Below, in pieces: positions 17,478 to 26,748 of a stretch of 39,062 nt of DNA. The notes under the pieces were generated by a model. The model was not told the origin of the DNA, did no database searches, and saw only the letters and a list, made by a program, of their open reading frames with translations. Numbering within the stretch: position 1 is the stretch's first letter; each line of letters opens with the position of its first letter. The stretch is from Ruminococcus sp. (lineage in GTDB: Bacteria > Bacillota > Clostridia > Oscillospirales > Ruminococcaceae). The stretch is taken from NCBI RefSeq assembly GCF_017650195.1, contig NZ_JAGCFH010000227.1, forward strand, positions 1 through 39,062. Direction: 5' to 3'. Both the position numbers and the translations under genes were made by a program.

Positions 17478-17922
17478 AATATTCACTTTCCTTTTCGATT
17501 ATTTTTTCTGAGGTTCTTCCTCAGCCTGTGATTATATTATATTCATCCTTTGTGATACTAATTTGCGGTATTTGTATAGCTTTTGAGAAGTTTTTGTGTA
17601 TTTTTTTTCACATTTCTTCGCCCAATGTGAAAAATGTGAAAGCTTGATAACAGGCTAGATGGCTATATATCATGTTTTGCAGCATTACAGCTTCACCGTG
17701 AGGAGAAGTTTACGGAAAAATTTAAAAGCCTAAGCTTTTCACATTTCTCACATATTCGCATCTACGACAGATAAAACAAGAGTATGTCATTTATTCCAAG
17801 GCATATTTTTGTCCTTTCCGTATCTGAAAAATAAAGGACGACAAGTTTTTCTACATGCGGCTTGCTATTTTCGATAATGTATGGTATAATAAAAAATATT
17901 ATTATATAAGGAAAGGAAATTT
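17478..17922. promoter_or_regulatory. Divergent region with a cluster of TGTGAAA-type motifs
   Basis: This 445-base gap between htrA and the CBS-domain gene has no gene. TTTCACATTT (17606-17615) and AAATGTGAAA (17632-17641) are a perfect ten-base inverted repeat. A second inverted repeat joins ATGTGAAAAATGTGAAAGCT (17625-17644) with AAGCTTTTCACATTTCTCAC (17732-17751). In all, five copies of a TGTGAAA/TTTCACA-like word occur within 150 bases. They could be sites for a regulator or arms of an RNA structure. Confidence 0.55.
17862..17890 (+). promoter_or_regulatory. Promoter of the CBS-domain transporter gene
   Basis: -35 TTGCTA (17862-17867), 17-base spacer, -10 TATAAT (17885-17890), about 30 bases before the ATG. 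Confidence 0.7.
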
Positions 17923-19194
17923 ATGGACAGTTCAGATATATGGAAGATAGTTCTCGTCATTGCTATGATGATATTTTCAGCGCTCTTTTCGGGCACTGAG
18001 ACTGCTTTTTCCAGTGTAAACAAGCTACGCCTCAAAAACTATGAGGCTCAGGGCAGCAAAAAGGCTAAAAAGGCTCTGAAGCTCGCCAATCGATTCGATG
18101 AGGTTCTGACTGCTGTGCTTATCGGCAATAATATCGTAAATATCGCCACATCATCAGTGAGTACACTTGTGTTCATAAAGCTGGTGGGAAGCAAAGGACC
18201 TGCTGTTTCAACTATAGTCATCACTGTGCTTGTGTTGATATTCTGCGAGGTGCTGCCAAAGTCTTACGCCAAGAAGAACGCGGAGAAACTTGCACTTGCA
18301 TTTGCAACGCCGCTGACCTTCCTTGTAACTGTGTTCAAGCCTTTCGTGTGGCTGCTCAACAAGCTTTCGTCGGCTATATCCAAGGGTGACGTAGCTCCAA
18401 GCGTTACTGAGGACGAGCTAAAATATATGATTGACGAAATCGAGGAGCAGGGTGTTATTGAGGAGCAGGAGAGCGAACTGGTAAAGAGTGCTCTTGAATT
18501 TGATGAGATAACAGTAAATGAGATACTTATCCCGAGAGTTAAGGTCATAGGCGTTGAGCTGGGCTCTACTATCGACGAGATAAAGGAGCTTTTCAGTCGT
18601 GAGATGTACTCTCGTTTGCCTGTGTATGAGAAGAGCCTTGATGATATTAAGGGTATAATTACTAACAAGGCGTTCTTCAAGATGCTTATTGAGGGAGGCA
18701 GTGATATCACTCCTATTATACAGGAGGTACCGCATATTGCAGATACCAAGCTTATAAGCGAAGCTATGCGCGATATGCAACGCTCAAAAGTACACCTTGC
18801 CGTAGTTATTGACCAGTACGGTGGCACAAAGGGCATAGTTACCCTTGAGGACATAATTGAGGAGCTTGTTGGCGAGATATACGATGAGGATGACGAGATA
18901 GAGACCAATATAATGATGCTTGCTCCCGACAAATATGAGGTGGCAGGCGACATGAGCATAAGCGATATGCTGGAAATGCTCGACCTTGACGAGAATATGA
19001 TAACCACGGATTATACCTCTGTTGGAGGCTGGGTGACCGATGTTATGGAACATATCCCCGAGGCAGGTGAAACTGCCGAGAGTGGTATCTTCCGTATCAC
19101 AGTCGCTGAGGTCAACGAGCAGACTGTGGAAAAGGTAATAATTGAGGTTCTCCCTGTTGATGACAATGAGGAAGAGGACGATGATGAGGAATAA
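17923..19194 (+). CDS. CNNM/CBS-domain HlyC/CorC family membrane protein
   Basis: 423 residues. The N-terminal CNNM (DUF21) membrane domain spans about 5-150 and has the motif FSGTETAFSSVNKLRL. Two CBS repeats lie at about 200-320 (ILIPRVKVIGVE..., VHLAVVIDQYGGTKGIVTLEDIIEELVGEI). The CorC/HlyC C-terminal domain spans about 335-415, with an acidic end. The family is linked to magnesium or cobalt export, with CBS domains sensing nucleotides; the older haemolysin name is misleading. The ribosome site is AAGGAAAGGAAA. It is monocistronic. Confidence 0.94.
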   Translation: MDSSDIWKIVLVIAMMIFSALFSGTETAFSSVNKLRLKNYEAQGSKKAKKALKLANRFDEVLTAVLIGNNIVNIATSSVSTLVFIKLVGSKGPAVSTIVITVLVLIFCEVLPKSYAKKNAEKLALAFATPLTFLVTVFKPFVWLLNKLSSAISKGDVAPSVTEDELKYMIDEIEEQGVIEEQESELVKSALEFDEITVNEILIPRVKVIGVELGSTIDEIKELFSREMYSRLPVYEKSLDDIKGIITNKAFFKMLIEGGSDITPIIQEVPHIADTKLISEAMRDMQRSKVHLAVVIDQYGGTKGIVTLEDIIEELVGEIYDEDDEIETNIMMLAPDKYEVAGDMSISDMLEMLDLDENMITTDYTSVGGWVTDVMEHIPEAGETAESGIFRITVAEVNEQTVEKVIIEVLPVDDNEEEDDDEE

Positions 19195-19220
19195 AAAAGG
19201 GACTGCAAAGCCCCTTTTTT
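19194..19220. terminator. Bidirectional terminator
   Basis: AAAAAAGGG pairs with CCCTTTTTT across a ten-base loop. It separates the convergent CBS-protein and kinase genes. Confidence 0.88.
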
Positions 19221-19222
19221 AT

Positions 19223-20539
19223 TTATTCTACTGTTCCTTCGCTTCTGCCGATAGTGAGGACAAAGCCTTTATTTATCGGCATAATGCCGTTGGGATCTAC
19301 AGTTTTGACAGTATTGTCGGGAAGCGTTACGTTCCATGTCTGCTGAGTGAGATTGCGTAGAGCGTGCTTGCTAGGGTCCTTCTTGTTGCGGACTACCTCA
19401 CCGATGATCTTGTGGAAGTCGCCTTCAGTATCGCTTGCCATGCCTTCGTACAGCTTGGCTCCTCCAAATGCAGGAAGATCAAAGCGCTTGAACTTTATAC
19501 TTTCGGTGCAGGTCAGCTGACCGCCGCAGTACATGCAGCTTACAGAGTATTTTGGAGTGATGAATGTTTCCTTGCCGCAGTGAGGACAGGGAACTGTCTC
19601 ACTCCTGAGTTTTACAAAGGCGTCAAGCCATGTCATTTCGATAACACGATCGTAAGGCGGCTTTACTGAATTCTTACCAAAGGACTGTATGAACAGGTCA
19701 TGTATATAATCAGGGTATATCTTCCAGAAACGTAGTGTATTTGTATTCAGCTGATTGTTTGCAGCGTTGCGGTCGTCTTCTGGGTCGAGAACGAATACTG
19801 GATCGGAGCCGTAGAACTTCTTTTCAAGCTCCGGCGTCATACATGGTGGAGTGGAATATTTACCCTCCAGTGGGTGTTCGATAAAGAGCATACGGAAGAG
19901 TATCACTGCCAGCGAGAAACGGTCGGAACGCTTGTCTGGAGAGCCGCCGAGAACTACTTCAGGAGCCATATAGCGCTGTTTGCCGGCAATGCCGAAGTTC
20001 ACGCCTCTCTCGGATACGTTGTCGTTGTCACAAATAAGCACGTCTCCGTTCTTCGGGTCTATAAAGAAGTTTCCGTTATTGAGGTCCTGATAGCTGTATC
20101 CGTCGTTATGTAGAGCGCGGAACCCTTCTATTATATTTATTGCAGCGTTGCAACGTGCGGTTATATTTGCGAAGCTCGCCTTCATACGGCGTGTTTTAGG
20201 GTCCCACAGCAGAAAGCGCGTCAGCTCCTCGTAGCCCGAGGGGCGAAGGGGCATTATATAACCGAAGGAGCCGTCTATCCAGTTGGAGAGCTCCTCAGGC
20301 CATAGAAAAGCCTTTGTAGGAGCACCTTTCTTTATATTCGCTTTCAGGTTCTCATAGAATTCCTGAGGATTCTTCATTTTTTCGACTGTGGACTTGTGGT
20401 ACCATTTAAGAGCCATTTGCTTGCCGTTGCACTCAACTCTGTAGACGTTTCCCTGACCGCCGCCGCCGAGAAATTCAAGTATAGTGAAAGAGGAATTATA
20501 TACTGTTTTACCTGTGAAGCCAACTTTGAGTTCTGCCAT
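19223..20539 (-). CDS. Serine/threonine-protein-kinase-like protein with zinc ribbon
   Basis: 438 residues. The Gly-rich loop GGGGQG is at 25-30, the ATP lysine K45 (MALKWYHK), the catalytic aspartate D152 and N157 (YSYQDLNNGN, replacing HRD with YQD), the metal aspartate D171 (DND replacing DFG), and an APE-like MAPE at 191-194. A zinc ribbon (CPHCG at 318-322, CMYCG at 335-339) and a beta-rich C-terminal part follow. The key catalytic residues remain, so it may be active despite the altered motifs. There is no membrane segment. It lies 24 bases after the SGNH gene on the same strand behind AAAGGAG, as the last gene of the operon. It is not a PASTA-type PknB. Confidence 0.88.
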   Translation of the reverse strand: MAELKVGFTGKTVYNSSFTILEFLGGGGQGNVYRVECNGKQMALKWYHKSTVEKMKNPQEFYENLKANIKKGAPTKAFLWPEELSNWIDGSFGYIMPLRPSGYEELTRFLLWDPKTRRMKASFANITARCNAAINIIEGFRALHNDGYSYQDLNNGNFFIDPKNGDVLICDNDNVSERGVNFGIAGKQRYMAPEVVLGGSPDKRSDRFSLAVILFRMLFIEHPLEGKYSTPPCMTPELEKKFYGSDPVFVLDPEDDRNAANNQLNTNTLRFWKIYPDYIHDLFIQSFGKNSVKPPYDRVIEMTWLDAFVKLRSETVPCPHCGKETFITPKYSVSCMYCGGQLTCTESIKFKRFDLPAFGGAKLYEGMASDTEGDFHKIIGEVVRNKKDPSKHALRNLTQQTWNVTLPDNTVKTVDPNGIMPINKGFVLTIGRSEGTVE

Positions 20540-20563
20540 GATATGCTCCTTTCGCTTTTTTGA

Positions 20564-21502
20564 TTAAAGGTTAGAAAACTCTTCGTTCTGCGGTTTTTTG
20601 TTTGAAGTGGTGGTATCATCAGCCGCAGTTGTGTTTTCGGATGGTATGCTGTTCTCTGTCGTTGCAGTCGATGCAGTTGGGCTGACAGCTACGGTATTTT
20701 GACAAAGCCAGTCGCACCAGTCGGAATAGTACATGGCCAGAACGTGCAGACCATCGCTTGTGATATCTGCTTGTAGAGCGCCATTTTCATCGTCGAATAT
20801 GGGGTTTACATCTATATAGTATACCCGGCTGTTGTCAGCCATTGCCTGAAGATTGTCGTTGAGGGTGTTTATCCTCTCGTTGTTTATGACTGAATCCTCC
20901 TTGTATGAAGCAACATGGAGATTTGCTTGTAAATAGATGATAGCGTTTGGCTGTGCCTCTTTGATGCCGTCAAGGAAACGTCTGTACTTTGCGGTGGTGC
21001 CTTCTATATCGTTCCCTATTTCGTTTACTCCGAGCATCACGTATATCTTGGCATACTGCTTCTTGCGGAGTTTGTCCCACGCCGTCATATTGTCTACAGT
21101 TGAATCATCTATGCGTGATACCATAAGACCCTTGTCGCAGAAATAATCCGCGTTTTTCAGTGTGCCGTAGAGTTTTATGCCGACTGTACGCGAGTCACCG
21201 ATGAACAGTGCGTCGTCGAAATACTCCATGCCGCTTGTTACGAAAATGCTCTGCGAAGTAACAGGCTCCGTAGTCTGTTCCGCGGTAGCCGTTTCAACGT
21301 CTGAGGCAGGCTGCGCTTCTGTAGTTCCCTGCTGAGCGTCGGTAACTTCGGAAGGATGAGTTGCAGCAACAGTTTCCTTTGCCGCCATCTTCTGCTTTTT
21401 TATCTCGCTGTTATTCCATATCTGCTTATATATGAACGGCGAAGCGACAAAGCAGGTTATAATAAGTATCACTGTATATATACATTGTTTTAACTTGCTC
21501 AA
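20564..21502 (-). CDS. Membrane-anchored SGNH/GDSL-type hydrolase
   Basis: 312 residues. An N-terminal anchor (about 7-25) is followed by a Thr/Ala/Glu-rich linker (about 40-88). The SGNH domain spans about 92-270: block I FIGDSRTVG with nucleophile S104, block III GVNE at 158-161, and block V SDGLH with D250 and H253. A low-complexity Thr/Ser tail ends the protein. It acts outside the cell, probably removing or transferring acyl groups on a polysaccharide. It sits between an MBOAT acyltransferase (12 bases upstream) and the kinase, an arrangement typical of surface-glycan O-acetylation cassettes (compare AlgI with AlgJ/X, or PatA/PatB). Confidence 0.9.
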   Translation of the reverse strand: MSKLKQCIYTVILIITCFVASPFIYKQIWNNSEIKKQKMAAKETVAATHPSEVTDAQQGTTEAQPASDVETATAEQTTEPVTSQSIFVTSGMEYFDDALFIGDSRTVGIKLYGTLKNADYFCDKGLMVSRIDDSTVDNMTAWDKLRKKQYAKIYVMLGVNEIGNDIEGTTAKYRRFLDGIKEAQPNAIIYLQANLHVASYKEDSVINNERINTLNDNLQAMADNSRVYYIDVNPIFDDENGALQADITSDGLHVLAMYYSDWCDWLCQNTVAVSPTASTATTENSIPSENTTAADDTTTSNKKPQNEEFSNL

Positions 21503-21514
21503 TTTTTTCTCTCC

Positions 21515-22906
21515 TTAAAATCTGAAATACATGAAGGGATCGTCAAGTCCCTTGTACATACAGTAAACGGAAGCCCAGAATACTGCAAGCAGGGCGATGA
21601 CAGTGATAAAGGAATTCTTTATTTTCTTGTACAGTGCTTCTGGCAGCCTTGTTGAGAATATAAGTGCTGCTGCGAAGTATTTCCAGTAATCCTTCCAGTA
21701 CTCTTTATAGTCTCCCTCCATTACTGCGTAGGTCTTCTGCGGCAGGAATGGGAGAAGTCTCTTAAAGTATATACCCAGCTCATGAAAGTCAGTTATTGCG
21801 AATATCAGCCATGTAAGCGGTATGATAAGCAGCATATACGCATGACCGAGGGGCTTTATTTTATTGAGTGTCTTGCCTGTCCAGAACTTCTCGCTCATTA
21901 TTATAAGGAACAGTACCATTCCCCACAGAATGAAATTCCAGCTGGCGCCGTGCCACAGACCGGTGAACAGCCATACTATAAAGGTGTTGAATACCATTCG
22001 CTTGCTGCCCTTGCGGTTTCCTCCGAGGGGGATATATATGTAGTTCTTGAACCATGAGCCCAGAGTGATATGCCAGCGTCTCCAGAACTCCGTCATTGTC
22101 AGTGACATATAGGGGTGGTCAAAGTTCTTGGGAATATCGAAGCCCATTACTCTTCCAAGCCCTATTGCCATGAGGGAGTAGCCGCAGAAATCGAAGTAAA
22201 GCTGGAATGAGTAGGCGAATATACCAAGCCACGCAAGACGTGAGGACACGCTTTGGTAGCCTATCATGGCGATATCGCTCCACAATCCGCCTATCTGATT
22301 AGCAATGAGCACTTTGTAGCCGAGACCTATAGTGAAGGTCTTGAGACCGTCCTCAACTCTGTGTATCGCATGGGAGCGGCTTTTGAGCTCCTTTGCAACG
22401 TGATCGTAGGTCACTATGGGACCTGCGATGAGCTGAGGAAACATGGTTATGTAAGCACCATAGTTTATCAGGTTCTTTTCGGCTTTAGCTTTTCCTCTGA
22501 AAACGTCTATTATGTAGGAGACGTTCTGGAAGGTGTAGAAGCTGATACCTATGGGGAGTATGATATCCTTTACGGTAAAGCTCTGGTGGAAGAAATGATT
22601 GATATTCTCGGTGCCAAAAGTCCAGTACTTGAAGAATATCAGCCACCAGAAGTTGAAGAGTATGCCGAAGGTTAGCCAAAGCTTTTTAGTGTATCTGCTG
22701 TGCTCTATGAACTGTCCGACGATGAAGTTGAGTAGGACAGTGAGCAGGAAAAGCAGAATGTAGACAGGTCTTTTTACGCCGAGACTGTAGAAAACAACGC
22801 TTCCGGTGAAAAGCACGAAATTCTTATACTCTTTCCTTACAGCCGCGTAAGCTATCATAAAAACAGGCAGGAATATAAATATAAATTCCAAGCTGCTGAA
22901 TACCAA
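21515..22906 (-). CDS. MBOAT-family membrane O-acyltransferase (AlgI/DltB/PatA-like)
   Basis: 463 residues starting at TTG (22906), six bases after AAAGGGTG; this gives the usual N-terminus MVFSSLEF. A GTG three codons earlier would overlap the ribosome site. About ten membrane helices are visible. Family motifs are ILPIGISFYTFQNVSYIID (116-134), TEFWRRWHITLGSWFKNYIYIPLGG (272-296, with H279) and LWHGASWNFILWG (317-329, with the catalytic H319). It moves acyl groups across the membrane to a surface polymer. First gene of the operon with the SGNH hydrolase and kinase. No dlt genes are nearby, so the alginate/PatA-type role is favoured over teichoic acid alanylation. Confidence 0.93.
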   Translation of the reverse strand: MVFSSLEFIFIFLPVFMIAYAAVRKEYKNFVLFTGSVVFYSLGVKRPVYILLFLLTVLLNFIVGQFIEHSRYTKKLWLTFGILFNFWWLIFFKYWTFGTENINHFFHQSFTVKDIILPIGISFYTFQNVSYIIDVFRGKAKAEKNLINYGAYITMFPQLIAGPIVTYDHVAKELKSRSHAIHRVEDGLKTFTIGLGYKVLIANQIGGLWSDIAMIGYQSVSSRLAWLGIFAYSFQLYFDFCGYSLMAIGLGRVMGFDIPKNFDHPYMSLTMTEFWRRWHITLGSWFKNYIYIPLGGNRKGSKRMVFNTFIVWLFTGLWHGASWNFILWGMVLFLIIMSEKFWTGKTLNKIKPLGHAYMLLIIPLTWLIFAITDFHELGIYFKRLLPFLPQKTYAVMEGDYKEYWKDYWKYFAAALIFSTRLPEALYKKIKNSFITVIALLAVFWASVYCMYKGLDDPFMYFRF

Positions 22907-23005
22907 ATATATCACCCTTTAGTTAATTCATTTGTTAGAGCTCATGCTGATTTGTGTGCCTGTAAAATTAGCGGAAAATAGCATTATAAAAACTCATACA
23001 TTAAT

Positions 23006-23034
23006 ATTTTACACGTTTGTCAATTGAATGTCAA
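23006..23034 (-). promoter_or_regulatory. Promoter of the MBOAT-SGNH-kinase operon
   Basis: Minus-strand -35 TTGACA (23029-23034), 17-base spacer, -10 TAAAAT (23006-23011). A second TTGACA lies closer in but with a poor spacer. Confidence 0.65.
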
Positions 23035-23084
23035 TACCTTTGGGATAATGTAGCAATTTGCAGTAAATCGCCGCTTGTAAATTA

Positions 23085-23400
23085 TCAGTTATTAGTGATT
23101 AGTGATTAGTAGGGGACACCACCCACGACATCACGAGCCGTTAGGTGGTAGAGCAGTGTACCATCACACTTGTTTTACACAATAAATAACATGAAGGTTT
23201 TTAGTGAATTTGATATCACATGACTTCCATAAGCAAAAAACCTCAGCATTTCTGCTGAGGTTTGTGTTATATTCACGGGCGGATAATCTTCCAACATGAG
23301 CCACGCCCCTATTTTAACTTTGCTGACAACTTTCTAGAGTATCGGAATTCACAGCTCCTACAGGCTAATGGCTAATAGTTAGGTTCTAATAATTACTAAA
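23085..23400. repeat. Repeat-bounded intergenic segment
   Basis: The left end has TTATTAGTGATTAGTGATTAG (tandem heptads of GTGATTA type). The right end (23366-23400) has GGCTAATGGCTAATAGTTAG-like heptads in the inverse sense. The DNA between them holds no open frame of note but includes the folD terminator. This looks like a decayed non-coding repeat insertion; together with the operon promoter it accounts for the 496-base gap 22907-23402. Confidence 0.45.
23233..23263 (-). terminator. Probable terminator of the yfmF-ymfH-lgt-folD operon
   Basis: AAACCTCAGC and GCTGAGGTTT form a ten-base stem; in the minus direction it is followed by TTTTTTGC. It lies about 140 bases beyond the folD stop. 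Confidence 0.75.
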
Positions 23401-23402
23401 TA

Positions 23403-24260
23403 TCACTCGAGTCCTGCCTGCTGTTTAGCGGCTGTAAGGGTATTCTTCATGAGCATAGCGATAGTCATGGGACCAACGCCGCCAGGGACGGGAGTAATGA
23501 AGGAGGCCTTCTTCTCTGCGGACTCGAACTCAACATCGCCGCAGAGCTTGCCGTTGTCAAGACGGTTCATGCCAACGTCGATAACAACAGCGCCTTCTTT
23601 TATCATGTCGCCGGTAACGAAGTTAGCGCGTCCAATAGCAACTACAAGGATATCAGCACCGAGGCATACTTCCTTGAGGTTCTTCGTCTTGGAGTGGCAG
23701 ATAGTGACAGTTCCGTTTTTCTGGAGGAGCAGCATTGCCTGGGGTTTGCCAACGATATTGCTTCTGCCGATAACTACGCACTGCTTGCCAGTGATATCTG
23801 TTCCCGTGCTCTCAATAAGGCGCATAACTCCGGCAGGAGTGCAGGGAAGGAAGGAGTAATCGCCTATCATTATCTTTCCAACGTTTATGGGGTGGAAGGC
23901 GTCAACGTCTTTTTCTGGCGAGATAGCGTTGATTATAGCCTTCTCGTCGATATGCTTGGGGAGTGGAAGCTGTACCAGTATGCCATTTACCCTTGTATCA
24001 CGGTTTAATACGTTCACAAGGTCGAGTAGCTGCTCCTGCGTTGTGGACTCTTCCAGTGCGTACTCATAAGACTGGAAGCCTACAGCCTCACATGCTTTTT
24101 TCTTGTTGTTGACGTATACTCTTGAAGCAGGGTTATTTCCTACGATAACTACCGCAAGACCTACCTTTAAGCCCATTTCTTCTTTGAGCTGTGCAGCTTC
24201 ATCGGCCACTTCCTGCTTTACTGTTGCGGAAACTGCTTTTCCGTCGATTATCTGTGCCAT
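23403..24260 (-). CDS. folD: Bifunctional methylenetetrahydrofolate dehydrogenase/cyclohydrolase
   Basis: 285 residues. It interconverts 5,10-methylene-, methenyl- and 10-formyl-tetrahydrofolate in the cytoplasm. Visible are the substrate loop with Y49 and K53 ([11 protein letters not shown]), QLPLP at 97-101, D120 (KDVDAF), the NADP-binding GRSNIVGKP at 165-173 and [11 protein letters not shown] near the C-terminus. The frame stays open upstream, but the true ATG at 24260 follows AAGGAGG and is separated by one base from the lgt stop (TAATATG). Last gene of a four-gene operon. Confidence 0.97.
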   Translation of the reverse strand: MAQIIDGKAVSATVKQEVADEAAQLKEEMGLKVGLAVVIVGNNPASRVYVNNKKKACEAVGFQSYEYALEESTTQEQLLDLVNVLNRDTRVNGILVQLPLPKHIDEKAIINAISPEKDVDAFHPINVGKIMIGDYSFLPCTPAGVMRLIESTGTDITGKQCVVIGRSNIVGKPQAMLLLQKNGTVTICHSKTKNLKEVCLGADILVVAIGRANFVTGDMIKEGAVVIDVGMNRLDNGKLCGDVEFESAEKKASFITPVPGGVGPMTIAMLMKNTLTAAKQQAGLE

Positions 24261-24261
24261 A

Positions 24262-25467
24262 TTATTTATCCTCCTTGTTATCACCGGAGCTTTCCTCCGG
24301 ACTTGCGTTTTCAATTTTACTGTCCTTGCTGTTTTCTGTGCCTTCGCTACTGTTTTCAGCGTTCTCACCGTTGCTGTCAGCGCTTTCGTCTGTACTGTTA
24401 TCGTTTCCGGCATCGCCGAGTATGCTCAGCTCTGACATATCGAAGTCGTCGTCATCATCGTTAAGTATATCTAAATCTTTATCGTCACTGTCGATCTTGG
24501 CGTCTTCCTTGGAAAGACCCATGCGCTTTCTTCGGGATTCTTCGATAAGCTGATGGGATTCCTCGGTATTAACATAGAGCTTCATGCTCTCCGGATCGCG
24601 CTTTCTTCTTACGAGAAGCAGTACTTGGAGTATAACTGAAAGAATGAAAAGAACCGCGGAGAGAGCCTGTGATATACGGATATTTCCAAGCATAAGGCTG
24701 TCGGTGCGGAGACCCTCCACAATAAATCGCTCTGCTCCGTACCATGAAAGGTACATGAGGAATATCTGTCCGTCGTACTTCCTGCGCTTTGACCAGAATG
24801 CAAGTATAACGAAGCCGAGGAGACACCAGAGGGATTCATAGAGGAAGCAGGGGTGAACCGGCTTCTCCCACAGCACATTTACTTCGTTGAAGTACATATT
24901 TCCACCTATCTGCATATTCTCGCTGATAGAACGCTGTATCGTACCGCCGGTCATTCCAAGAAAATTGTCGGTATTTATGCCGAAGCACTCCTGATTAACG
25001 AAGTTCCCCCAGCGTCCTATGCCCTGTCCAATTAGCAGACCCAGTACAGTTATATCCAGCATGGGAAGAGCTCTTACCTTTCGTATCCTTGCGACTATGT
25101 AGCCAATCAGAAAGGCACCCATTATTCCACCGTAAATTGCGAGGCCGCCGTTTCTGGTGTTGAGTATGGCTTTCCAGTCCCATTTGTACTCATCCCATTT
25201 CATAAGGATGTAGTATACTCTCGCGCCGATTATTCCGCCGATGACTCCGAAGATTATAACGTCGATAGCTCTGTCGTAGTCGATGCCGAAGCGCTTCATT
25301 CTGGGGAGTACATAGATAAGCGCAAGAATAAGACCGAGAGTGATTATAATGCCGTACCATTGTATCTGAAATCCGAAAATGGTGAAGGCAGTGGGATTGA
25401 TCTCGAAGGACCAGCCCAGCTTTGGGAATTGTATTACGTGTTCGTCTAAGAATGTTTCAGTTGTCAT
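24262..25467 (-). CDS. lgt: Prolipoprotein diacylglyceryl transferase with long acidic tail
   Basis: 401 residues; the first 290 are a complete Lgt. Seven membrane helices, GGLAIYGG at 107-114, the signature [15 protein letters not shown] (149-163) and [11 protein letters not shown] at 244-254 are seen. It adds the diacylglyceryl group to lipobox cysteines, such as those of the two lipoproteins in this window. Residues about 295-401 form a disordered tail very rich in Asp, Glu, Ser and Asn ([11 protein letters not shown]), expected in the cytoplasm and not part of the usual enzyme. The ribosome site AAAGGAGG is inside the end of ymfH; the gap is three bases. Confidence 0.96.
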   Translation of the reverse strand: MTTETFLDEHVIQFPKLGWSFEINPTAFTIFGFQIQWYGIIITLGLILALIYVLPRMKRFGIDYDRAIDVIIFGVIGGIIGARVYYILMKWDEYKWDWKAILNTRNGGLAIYGGIMGAFLIGYIVARIRKVRALPMLDITVLGLLIGQGIGRWGNFVNQECFGINTDNFLGMTGGTIQRSISENMQIGGNMYFNEVNVLWEKPVHPCFLYESLWCLLGFVILAFWSKRRKYDGQIFLMYLSWYGAERFIVEGLRTDSLMLGNIRISQALSAVLFILSVILQVLLLVRRKRDPESMKLYVNTEESHQLIEESRRKRMGLSKEDAKIDSDDKDLDILNDDDDDFDMSELSILGDAGNDNSTDESADSNGENAENSSEGTENSKDSKIENASPEESSGDNKEDK

Positions 25468-25470
25468 GTA

Positions 25471-26748
25471 TTATGCCTCCTTTTCTATTACAGACAGAAC
25501 GCATCTGTCGGTATTCATTTCATTTTGCATGAACTCCGTGACATCGCCTCTGGTAAGTCCGTATAGCACGTCTATAGCGTCGTAGGGACCAACGTTGTCC
25601 ATGTAGGCGTTCAGCATGAGGTTTGAAACTGCTTCCACGTTGTTCAGTTCACGTATCATCATACCATAGGCTGATTTTTTGATACGCTGGAAGTCTTTTT
25701 CGCTTATCCCTTCGGATATTAGCCTTTCCGCCTCTGCATTTATGGAATCGCGCACCAGCTTAGGGTTGTCCGATTCTCCCGAAAAGATGAGGGAGAAATA
25801 TCCGTTTCCGTAGAATACTTCACCGCAAAAGGTGGAATTTATCACGCCCTCTTTGAGCAGACGCTCATACATTGGCATAGCCGGGTCAGTAATAAGTGAA
25901 AGAGCCAAACAGGCAGCTGATGTCCGCTTGAGCCTTTCAATGCCGTCTCCGGGAGCGCATTTGTAGCCTATATTGAATATGGAAGCTCCTACTGGCATTA
26001 TCTCGTAAACCTCCGGAGAAACTATATCCTTCGGTTCCTCAGGGAATACGGTCTCCAGACCGTTGTCCGAACAAGACTTGAGGCATTTGTCGCATATTTC
26101 GAGCACCTTGTCGGCGTTGATGTTGCCGGCAATTGAGAGCACCATATTATTGAGGTTGTAAAAGGTATCATAGCATTTGTAGAGCAGAGGAGCGTCTATC
26201 CTAGATATGCTTTCCAAAGTGCCTGTGATATCGGTCTTTACCGGGTGGCTGCGGTACATATTCTCCATCATGTTGAAGAATACGCGCCATTCAGGGCTGT
26301 CATTGGTCATCTGTATTTCCTGACCTATTATACCCATTTCCTTGTCAACGTTCTCTTTTGTAAAGAAGGGTTTCTGAACGAAATCAAGAAGTATTTCAAG
26401 ATTTTCCTCATAGTTCTTCGAGCAGCTGAACAGATAGCAGGTCTTGTCGAAAGAGGTGAAGGCGTTGCACATGGCTCCTGTCCTTGCAAAGAGCTCGAAA
26501 ACTCCGCACTCCTCGTTCTCGAAGAGCTTATGCTCAAGAAAATGGGCTATACCCTCGGGAACCACGGTATATTCGCTGTCGGCAGCCGTTCTGAACATAG
26601 TGTTCACAGAGCCGTATTTTGTGCCGAAAAGGGCGTCCACTCCGCTGAATCCCGGCATCTCGCATATATATACGGTCAGACCGCTGCTGTGCTTTACGCG
26701 GATACAGCTGTCGCCGGTGTGCTGACTTGTGAGAATCTCCTTTGCCAT
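25471..26748 (-). CDS. M16-family zinc peptidase-like protein (YmfH type)
   Basis: 425 residues. The inverted zinc motif HFLEH (H69, E72, H73) is intact, with a third ligand candidate at E144 (GIIGQEIQ), so this subunit should bind zinc. It overlaps the upstream M16 gene by one base (TGATG), indicating a heterodimer like the YmfF/YmfH pair of Bacillus. There, both are annotated in connection with 5-aminopentanol modification of elongation factor P; other members act as general oligopeptidases. No efp gene is in the window. The exact role here is inferred. Confidence 0.92.
   Translation of the reverse strand: MAKEILTSQHTGDSCIRVKHSSGLTVYICEMPGFSGVDALFGTKYGSVNTMFRTAADSEYTVVPEGIAHFLEHKLFENEECGVFELFARTGAMCNAFTSFDKTCYLFSCSKNYEENLEILLDFVQKPFFTKENVDKEMGIIGQEIQMTNDSPEWRVFFNMMENMYRSHPVKTDITGTLESISRIDAPLLYKCYDTFYNLNNMVLSIAGNINADKVLEICDKCLKSCSDNGLETVFPEEPKDIVSPEVYEIMPVGASIFNIGYKCAPGDGIERLKRTSAACLALSLITDPAMPMYERLLKEGVINSTFCGEVFYGNGYFSLIFSGESDNPKLVRDSINAEAERLISEGISEKDFQRIKKSAYGMMIRELNNVEAVSNLMLNAYMDNVGPYDAIDVLYGLTRGDVTEFMQNEMNTDRCVLSVIEKEA

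Noticed and set aside
18264-19007. 247-codon open frame on the minus strand
   Set aside because: Opposite the CNNM/CBS gene; the product is a low-complexity Ser/Ile run, a typical mirror of a real gene.
24261-24413. Upstream extension of the folD frame by 51 codons
   Set aside because: The extension lies over the lgt tail in another frame; the ATG at 24260 has a perfect ribosome site and the normal FolD N-terminus.
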